This document shows, in pieces, positions 8,017 through 14,771 of a DNA stretch of 14,771 bases. Origin of the DNA: Thalassiosira profunda. Lineage: Eukaryota > Bacillariophyta > Thalassiosirophyceae > Thalassiosirales > Thalassiosiraceae. The stretch lies in the NCBI GenBank assembly GCA_036939355.1, contig JALLAP010001897.1, forward strand, positions 1 to 14,771, written 5' to 3'. The stretch's first letter is position 1; every line of letters starts with the position of its first letter. The position numbers and the translations under genes are program-made. The notes under the pieces are model-generated. The model worked only from the letters and a program-made list of their open reading frames with translations. It had not been told where the DNA came from and made no database searches.

Positions 8017-8028
8017 TTTTGGCGCGCC
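8017..8028. promoter_or_regulatory. E2F/DP-like site TTTTGGCGCGCC
   Basis: The bases at 8018-8025 match the E2F consensus TTTSSCGC and run into the palindrome GGCGCGCC (8021-8028). It is about 76-87 bp upstream of the prefoldin 5 ATG, in the shared divergent region. E2F sites are widespread in algal cell-cycle promoters; this one is a sequence match only. Confidence 0.35.
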
Positions 8029-8338
8029 CCATTTTCAGCCAACCGCACAAAATTCAGTGGAAGTGCCGGCTGAGTTTTGATGGCTGCTCGAATTGATGGC
8101 CATTTTACTTGTGGACCTCCGCTGTTGCCTTGTGCCATAGACCAGTTGGTCGTCGGAGGCGCTTGCTGAATCATGGTGGAGCGGCCGCGGCGAAGGAGGG
8201 GCGGCCGACGAGCTGCCGGCGACGATTTCGACGGTGATGGTGAAGGTGATGGGGGCTGGGCGCACAGACGCCCCAACGCCTCAGAATCGAGTGGCGCCGA
8301 ATTGAGTGGTGCACATCCCGCAGTTTGCAACGGGGGCG

Positions 8339-8443
8339 ATGCTGCTTCATCGGCTCATTTATCGTCCAGGAGCAATTGCCCTCACCGGCGGCTGCGGCGC
8401 CCTCAGAACCACAGCTACCTTCTTCATACAACATGCGCGCTGA
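8339..8443 (+). other. Short upstream ORF (34 aa) whose stop overlaps the HA-repeat start
   Basis: An ATG at 8339-8341 opens a 34-codon frame ending in TGA at 8441-8443. The ATG chosen for the HA protein is 8443-8445, so stop and start share the A in TGATG. The peptide (beginning MLLHRLIYRPG, ending FFIQHAR) contains several basic residues and no Asp or Glu. It could be a regulatory uORF, or part of the gene's true 5' exon if an unseen intron changes the frame. Whether the transcript includes it is unknown. Confidence 0.3.
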
Positions 8444-11343
8444 TGGCGACCTTCACATTGATAGGGGCCATGCACCAAGCAGCTTTTGTGACCCGGACAG
8501 GCCGGGGCAGTTTGCGCACACAACCTTCGATCGGTGGGGGGGATCTATGTCATAATTCAGCGCTGGCCTCCTCACGTGTCTGTGGTGGCTCGGGGTCCAA
8601 CGGCAACTTATTGCAAACCAACGTATTCGGGGGCAGCCGTTCCACTGCAACATCGAGGCGCGTTTCCTCGCTGTTGATGTCTGATACAGAGATGCAGTCG
8701 CCGGGTGCAGCATCTGACGTGGAGGATGAGGACGAGTGGCACACTGTGCTTGCGGCCTTTCAGATGTACAAAGCTGCGTATGGAGATCTAAAGGTGCCGA
8801 GCAGATTTGTTGTGCCCGGTATGACTCCCTGGCCAGGTGAGTGTCACAAGTTCCAACGCAAATGGGTGCTGTTTCTTGCTACTCCCTGATGTTCATCTTT
8901 CTCACACGGTGTGCCCTCTCGCCCCGAATTACCTTCCATCCCCAGAGCCTGCATGGAAGATGAAGCTAGGCCAGCGCGTGGCCGCCATCCGGGCCACGGG
9001 CAAGTACGTCCAAAACAACGAAACCCGCCGCAAGGTCCTCGACGACATGGGGTTCCTCTGGCGGCTGCGCTCCCCTCCCGCTTCGGGAAGAAAGCTCGAC
9101 GGCATCGAGTTCGAGCAGGTCTACGATGCCCTCAAAATGTACCGCGAGCAGGTCCAGCCCACCGGAGTGCTGGACGTGCCCCCCCATTACGTCGTGCCGG
9201 ACTGCGAGCCGTGGCCAGACTCCACGAGGGGGCTGCCGCTCGGAAAGATCATGCCCACGGTGCGAGGGAAGGCGTACCTCAAGCAGCACCCCGACGCGGA
9301 AGGGAAGCTGATATCGCTGGGGTTCCAGCCGGACGTCAAGACGGCCGCGAACGATTTGCGCTACCAGAGGGTGTACGATGCGCTGGTGAAGTACAAGGAG
9401 CTGTACGGGGACCTCCTCGTGCCCCAACCCTTCACGGTGCCAGAGGACGGGAAGGAGTGGCCGGAGGAGGTGCGGGGGCTGCGCCTGGGCGCGCGCGTCA
9501 ATGCCATCCGGAGCCAGGGGACGTTCGTCAAGTCGAATCCCTCGCGGAAGGCGGAGCTGGACGATCTGGGCTTCGTGTGGGAGCCGCCTGCAAATGCCGA
9601 TGGGAAGCGACGCGGGCGAAAGAGGAAAGAGGAGATGGAGGAATCTGGTGAGGGTTTGGTTGGTAGTGAAGATGATGCAATGGCTGCCCCAGTGGCATCT
9701 GTGTTTGGGACTGCAGCGGCGGCGTCAGCGTTTGATACGACGCGCGATCCCTTCTTCACGGGCGACCAGAGCAGCCCTCCGCAGTGGGCCTTCGAGGGCG
9801 AGGAAGACGAGGATTCATTGTTGGAACAGCAGAAAGACGACAGCAAATACGCCACTCCTAAGTCGTTCAACGAGACGCTGGAAGAAATGGCGGAGATGGC
9901 CATGTCGGTTGGGATCATGGAGAGGTGGACGTAAGTGACGACCACAAGACTTGTTCTCTCGAATTTCCGGGGCTTTACTCACAAGTGTCTATCCCTCCCC
10001 TCCATATCAGCCCAAACAAACGCGTTGTCAAGGGAGCACGGGGTAAGTTCGTGCCTTGGCGCAACGATGACTTCGGCAGTGATTTTGTCTTCGAAGACGT
10101 TGTCGAGGCCTTGTCACTGTACAAGGAGTTGTACGAAAACTTCGACAGCATTGAGGAAGAAGACTTTGTGGTGCCTGAGCCAGTGGAGGAAAGCTTGCGG
10201 CTGTCACCGTTCGAACTGGCGGCGATGAACGATGATGCGCCAGACGATTTAGATGACATCGATGGGCCTTGGGGCGACGATGAGGACGACGTGAGCCTCG
10301 AAGCCAAGTTCTCAGTGACTGCTTCCGATGATTGGCCAGAGCACCTCGCTGGCATGAAGCTGGGGCAAATTGTCTCCCGCATCCGCGAGGGAGGTCTGGA
10401 GGTGAAGCATCTCCCAGAGAGAAAAGCGCAGCTGGACGGAATTGGCTTTACATGGGGCGACCCAAAGCGCTTCATCGACGTTCCTTTCGAGAAGGTCATG
10501 TGCGCACTCTATGCTTACTACATGATCAGAGGAGACACGTTTGTCCTGCCCACCTTTGTCATGCCGGACGAGCAGCCCTGGCCAACAATATTCGCGGGGT
10601 ATGAGCTTGGCGCGGCCGTCACTCGGCTGAGAGAGCTGCAGAACTTCTTGGAAGCATACCATCCGGTGAAAATGAGCCTCCTCCGCATGGTGGACTTCTC
10701 TTTCTTCCCTGAGTTGGCGTTGCCTTTGGACCCAGATGCCGACGAGATAAGTGCAGAACATCTGTGGGCAGAAACGTTTGGCCACCCGCTGTACCACATC
10801 AGCACAGTCCCTCTTGGCCTGCCAGAGCGAATGCTGGCAGATGGCCCCAACGGTCCGCCGGAGAAGCTCAGCAGCTGGTACAATTATGAGTATGTGCGCG
10901 AGTACCACGAACGGCCGGGAAGCCTCACAGATGTGGCCGATTGGATGCGAGACATTGGGTTCCACCAATTGGCAGAGGAGCACGAAGATAAGTACGGCGA
11001 GAGTTTCTATCGCCAGCTTAGCCTCTTGCGAGAGCAACTCGAGCGCGAAGAAATCAGCCAGGAGGATTGGGACCAAGAGATAGAGAGGATCAAAGTGGAA
11101 GTCACGGCCGAATTCGAGAGCTGGAAGGAGCAAGGGGACACCGATCAACCACAGGTGGTCGGAGATGGGGAGTTTGACTACTCCATTGACGAGGATGAGT
11201 ACTATTACCAAACACTGGAGCTCCAATCCACATCTTCACCGGCTTCCCAGCTCGAGAGACCGATGATTCCTCCAAACCCAAGTCTGGATGTGGTGGAGGA
11301 ATCCGTGGCTGAGTTTTCCTTGGGAGGCGAGAGCGAGGATTGA
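8443..11343 (+). CDS. Tandem helicase-associated (HA) repeat protein, no helicase domain, three exons
   Basis: Function unknown; HA domains (PF03457-type) are small putatively nucleic-acid-binding modules. Exons 8443-8836, 8946-9930 and 10011-11343 give 903 residues. Five copies of a roughly 76-residue unit occur at about 99-170, 186-261, 270-345, 487-611 and 619-692. Each has the pattern hxxVYDALxxYKELYGDLxVPxxFVVP..PWP..LGxxVxxIRxxGxxVKxxPxRKxxLDxLGFxW. Unit 4 carries an acidic insertion of about 45 residues and unit 5 has lost the GFxW end. A linker (346-459) contains KRRGRKRK, an NLS-like cluster. The last 210 residues are acidic with a charged helical stretch (about 805-865). The proposed N-terminus MATFTLIGAMHQAAFVTRTG resembles a short signal peptide with an ASAF-like plastid cleavage site, followed by a Ser/Arg-rich region. 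An in-frame ATG at 8173 would add 90 residues. The repeat architecture is certain; start and location are not. Confidence 0.85.
8837..8945 (+). other. HA-repeat gene intron 1 (109 nt, phase 1)
   Basis: Donor GTGAGT at 8837-8842 and acceptor CCATCCCCAG ending at 8945. Splicing joins G to AG and gives TPWPEPAWKMKLGQRVAAIR, which completes HA unit 1 and keeps the frame. Without splicing the frame stops at 8889. The alternative AG two bases downstream breaks the frame. Confidence 0.9.
9931..10010 (+). other. HA-repeat gene intron 2 (80 nt, phase 2)
   Basis: Donor GTAAGT at 9931-9936 and acceptor CCATATCAG ending at 10010. AC plus C makes Thr, and the frame continues as PNKRVVKGARGKFVPW into HA unit 4. 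Reading through would end the protein at 9934, before units 4 and 5. Confidence 0.88.
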
Positions 11344-11432
11344 AGCTTGGTGTGATGTTGGACGTAATAGAGTGATAACAGAGCTAAGTTTAGTTCTGAA
11401 GAAATGATAGATGACCTTGGGGAAGGGGTCTC
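11344..11432. other. 89-bp convergent gap, HA-repeat gene / glucosidase II alpha
   Basis: The two stop codons face each other across 89 A/T-richer bases. No AATAAA is present, so the polyadenylation signals cannot be placed. The 3' UTRs of both transcripts probably overlap or run into the opposite coding region. Confidence 0.5.
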
Positions 11433-14400
11433 TCAGAGTTCCAGCGTCCAACTCTCGAGAGCCGACACCCCGGGCTTGCGAACGACCAATATCTTCGACG
11501 AGGCGTCGTACTGAAACTCAATTGGAACAGCCTCCCCGGAACTAGCATTCATCACCATCTTCTTTGGCTCCGAGGGCACACCCATGACGACGATTCTTTC
11601 TACAATCCTATCCTTCGTGGCCTTGGCATTCATAGCATCCTCGTTTCCTACACGGACCGAGTTTTGCAGCGCAACGCCACCTCCCCAGTTGGAGGAGAAA
11701 GATGCGACGGCAAAGTCCTGCTGCTTTTCGTGGTCGAAGGTGGTCTCGTCGTCCATGTACAGCACGCCGCTTGCCTTGAGCTGACTATCCAGTGCGACAT
11801 AGAGGGTGTACGGATCGTTCATCATGAGGTGCGAGCTCCTCCTGAGCCTCAGTCTCCGCGGAATGACAGATCCGCCACGCTGATAAACTGGGATCTTGTC
11901 GATGTCGCTATCAACCGTGACGGAGACTGCTCCATTGGCATCCCCGCTGAGCTCCAACTTTTGCATCGTGTCGACATCGTACCAGCAGTCGCTCGTTGGG
12001 AACCGAATCTCAGAGCTCGTGACACCGGCAGACGTCACCGGCTTGACGAGCAGGTCGGATCCGACGAGGTATTGATCGTCGACAGAATAAAGCTCGGACA
12101 GGTCGGGATATTGCATCCACATCGTCCTCATCACCGGCATCCCGGTATCTCCTGCCTGCCAGAAGACCGTGTACCAATACGGCAGCAGCGCGTACCTTGC
12201 CATGGCCGCCCTCCTCAGCCTCACCATCGTCTCGTCGCCAAACATCCACGGCTCGCGCCTCTTCGCGTCGTGGTGGGCGTGTCCCCGGAAGAAGGGCTGG
12301 TACGCTCCCGCCTGCATCCAACGCGTCATCAGCTCGGCATCGGTATCGCCAAAGAACCCTCCCACGTCCGCGCCGATGAAGGAAATCGCGGCGATGTTGT
12401 GGCTGAGGAGCATGGGAGAGGAGATTTCGAGGTGGGACCACTTTGCCTCGTTGTCCCCGGTCCAAATGGCGCCGTACTTCTGGCTCCCGGCGAAGAACGA
12501 TCGAGAGAGCACGAACGGGCGGATGTTGTGGCCTTCGTTTCTTTGGATCTGGCCCTCGGCGGTGGACCGGTGGAAGAGCATTCCGTAAAGGTTGTGCCAT
12601 TCCCTGTGCTCCACGCCCTCGAGGTTCAGCAGGTCTTTCTGCATGCTAACCTCAGGGCCGTTGAACACCGACGGCTCATTCACTGAGCGAAGACGACGAA
12701 TCAGTTGAGCACAAGAGGAGCGGCAACATATGTTGAACCAAACGAAACTCACTGTCATTCCATGTAAACAGCTCCGGTGTCGATCCTTTGTATTTGATGT
12801 ACTGGAACTGCTCGGCCCACCACGCTCTAACCTTTTCCGTTGTGAAATCGAGGTAGGAACTGCTCCCCGGCCAGCACCACCCATCAAAGTCCTTCTTTCC
12901 ATTCTTGTCTTTCACGTACAACCCCAGCGCCGTCGCCTCCTTGTGGATGTAATAATTGTTGTCTCGTTTGATGTGCGGATCGATGATCGTCACCATCCGT
13001 CGCCCATCCCCGCCCAGCTTTTTCTGCATCTCTTCCGGATGCGGAAACGCCTTGTCGTCCCACGTGAAGTACCGCTTCCCGTCAGTGTGCTCAATGTCCA
13101 GCCACAGCACGTCGTACGGATAATCCAGCTCCTCGAACTTGCCGTGCACGGCGTAAACATCCGCTTCGTCCCTGTAGTTCCACCGACACTGGTGGTAGCC
13201 CAACGCGAACATGGGCGGGAGGGGCATGCGCCCCGTCAGACGAGCGTACTGCGCGTACAGCGACTGAGGGTCCGATCCCGGGAGGAGGAACAGGTCGATG
13301 ATTCCCGACTCGCTCATAAAGTGCGTTTTCGACATGGCCTCGTCGCTCCCGGGCTCCGGGGTTTCCTCGACGTCCACGAACGTTTCCGTGGGGTTGAACC
13401 AGAACGCTCCGGCGGTGCCCGTGGTCGCGCTTTGGGACACCACCAGCGGCACGTGGCCGTAGAGCGCCATCGTCTCGTCCAGCTCGTATTCGAAGACGTC
13501 CAGATTGTACAGACGGTAGGGCTCCTTGTAATAGTGGTGCCCGTCCTTTCCCGCCGTGGTCTTGAGCTGCGTCGAGCTCGCGTGCTCCGGCAGCCCAAAG
13601 AGGTGATTGGACGAGGGGAATGTCAATTCCATCCCCACCGACGTCGGGCCATGGGGCTTGCTGTCCAAGTGGTCCCCAAATTTCTCCTCCCACATGTCCT
13701 TGCTGTCGAACGCCTCCTCGTCCAACCGACGTTGCTCGCGCCCCTCGCCCTTGTCCTCGCCCAATCCCTCTTCTTCCCCTCCTTCGTCGGTGGCCGCCTC
13801 ACGACGTTCCTCGCGGGTGCCGTCGGCGTAGATGGCCAGCCCGTCCTCCCAGTAGCCCACAATCTCCTTCCCCCCGTGGCGGTCCACCTCCTCTTCGGTG
13901 TTGGCCTCCTCTTTTGCTTCGTGGTCTTCTTCTTCTTCGTCGTCACTGCTGTCGACATCGTCAATGTCAAACTCACTCAGCTTGCGCTTCCCCTCTGCAA
14001 CTGCCCTGCCTCCATCAGCGGAGCAATCCTTCTCGCGCCGAATCTCAAAGTGGGTGAGTCCTCCAGTCCCTGCCACAACTACAGGAGGGCCGTCGTCCGA
14101 TCGGAACAGGTAAACCGCAAACGGCTCCAATTGCAGCATCAGCTGCCATTGCTTCTCTTGATACGACAGCACGACGAAATTCTCCTTTGGTTGTTGGACG
14201 CCCGCCCTCTGCGCCAGCGACGCCACAACATCTCTCGACATCTCGACGGAGGCCGCATCTGGAACCTTCGCCCGCACGGCGGGATGGACCGCGAAGACCT
14301 CCACGCCATCATTATCGGCCCCCACCATTTCGTCCTCGTTCAACACCAGCTCGTCCGACGTCCACCGATGCGCCGCGCGGGTGCCCCCGTCCAAGACCTC

Positions 14401-14771
14401 GGTGATGCGGACGCGGGCCACCCCGTCTTTGTGGAGGTGCACCGCCAAATTCAATTCCTCCTCGTACTTATCGCCGGGATCGCACTTTCCATTGCCGTAC
14501 GCGCGGGCCGTCAGCGCCGTGGACGTGAACGGCGCCGCGTTCTTCAGCTTGGCCGTGAACACCGGCGGCGGCCCCCGCAAATAGGGATCCGCCGCGTCCT
14601 CCTTGCGGCCCATCAGCTTGCGCGAGAATTTGGAGAGCAACCCCCCCTCTCCGGCGGCCCCAATCGCCTCGCTCCCGTCCGTGTGGAGCGCCACGCTGTC
14701 CCCCACCAAGTGGTAGTCGTACAATCGCTTGCTCTTGCCGTGGCGGTGGCGGCGGCAGAAGGAGGTCTGCC
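11433..14771 (-). CDS. GANAB: Glucosidase II catalytic alpha subunit (GH31), 5'-partial, two exons
   Basis: ER-lumen glycoside hydrolase that trims the two inner alpha-1,3-linked glucoses from N-glycans in the calnexin cycle. Exons are 14771-12753 and 12682-11433; 1088 residues are visible. The nucleophile is D672 in the WNDMNEPSVFNGPEV motif, and the acid/base is D749 in WTGDN. Other family segments are SVGMELTFPSSNHLFGLPEHA, EPYRLYNLDVFEYEL, LPPMFALGYHQCRWNYRDEADV, VLWLDIEHTDGKRYFTWD, GADVGGFF and YQPFFRGHAHHDAKRREPW. The frame is open to the window edge; its first residues (TSFCRRHR) match the SSFCKRQR region near the mature N-terminus of GANAB, so only the signal peptide and a few residues are missing. 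An acidic, low-complexity insertion (about 258-355) is larger than the animal counterpart. The family call is secure. Confidence 0.96.
12683..12752 (-). other. Glucosidase II alpha intron (70 nt, phase 1)
   Basis: On the minus strand the donor is GTGAGT at 12752-12747, the acceptor is TCGCTCAG ending at 12683, and a CTGAT branch-point-like word sits at 12704-12700. A joins TG to form the Met of the catalytic motif WND-MNEPSVF, so the intron cuts just after the nucleophile Asp codon. Confidence 0.95.

Larger units (their letters stand above)
7942..8442. promoter_or_regulatory. Divergent upstream region, prefoldin 5 / HA-repeat gene
   Basis: About 500 bp between the two divergent starts. It holds the GGCTTTGC repeats next to the prefoldin start, a run of ten G at 7979-7988, and an E2F-like site at 8017-8028. 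On the plus strand, an in-frame ATG at 8173 could extend the HA protein by 90 residues of Arg/Gly/Asp/Ser-rich, non-conserved-looking sequence. A short upstream ORF ends at the proposed start. I see no RNA gene. Confidence 0.5.

Noticed and set aside
10044..10049. GTAAGT inside HA-repeat exon 3 as a donor
   Set aside because: The reading frame is open and conserved HA sequence continues through it.
10312..11226. 304-aa antisense ORF over the HA-repeat exon 3
   Set aside because: Shadow of an acidic coding exon; Leu/Val-rich translation with no domain, opposite a well-supported gene.
11664..12686. 340-aa plus-strand ORF over glucosidase II exon 2
   Set aside because: Antisense shadow of a conserved GH31 exon; the translation is His/Arg-rich and shows no family.
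14722..14724. Glucosidase II start at 14724
   Set aside because: The codon is TTG and the homologous frame continues upstream to the window edge with conserved TSFCRRHR.

Overview
This window looks like nuclear DNA of a photosynthetic eukaryote with a compact genome, most likely an ochrophyte (diatom or relative) or another secondary-plastid alga. Four things point that way. Six short GT-AG introns (70-130 nt, five with GTGAGT donors and one with GTAAGT) interrupt protein families that only eukaryotes have (prefoldin 5, glucosidase II alpha, a THOC6-like protein). A DXS enzyme implies a plastid. An arginase carries a mitochondrion-like presequence. A protein built of tandem helicase-associated (HA) repeats belongs to a class that is abundant in diatoms. 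The lineage is an inference; the eukaryotic algal nature is well supported. I saw no prokaryotic operon, CRISPR, IS element, rRNA or tRNA.

Layout, left to right: DXS (+, 5' end off the window, one intron); arginase (-, three exons reconstructed here); SLC35F-type transporter (+, one exon); THOC6-like WD40 protein (-, one exon); prefoldin subunit 5 (-, one exon); a 903-residue tandem HA-repeat protein (+, three exons); glucosidase II alpha subunit (-, two exons, 5' end off the window). Convergent pairs are very tight (163, 35 and 89 bp between stop codons). The two divergent pairs share 340 bp and about 500 bp of upstream DNA.

The genes do not form a pathway. DXS feeds plastid isoprenoid synthesis, arginase mitochondrial urea/ornithine metabolism, glucosidase II ER glycoprotein folding, prefoldin cytosolic tubulin/actin folding, and the THOC6-like protein mRNA export. 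The SLC35F protein is a membrane transporter of unknown substrate. The HA-repeat protein is the least understood gene and the best candidate for new biology.

The sequence contains two assembly artefacts. At 3353 and at 5373 a single N separates two exact copies of a 72-bp sequence. The first pair lies inside arginase intron 2. The second falsely scrambles the last residues of the transporter. Collapsing each pair gives sensible gene models, and those models are used here.
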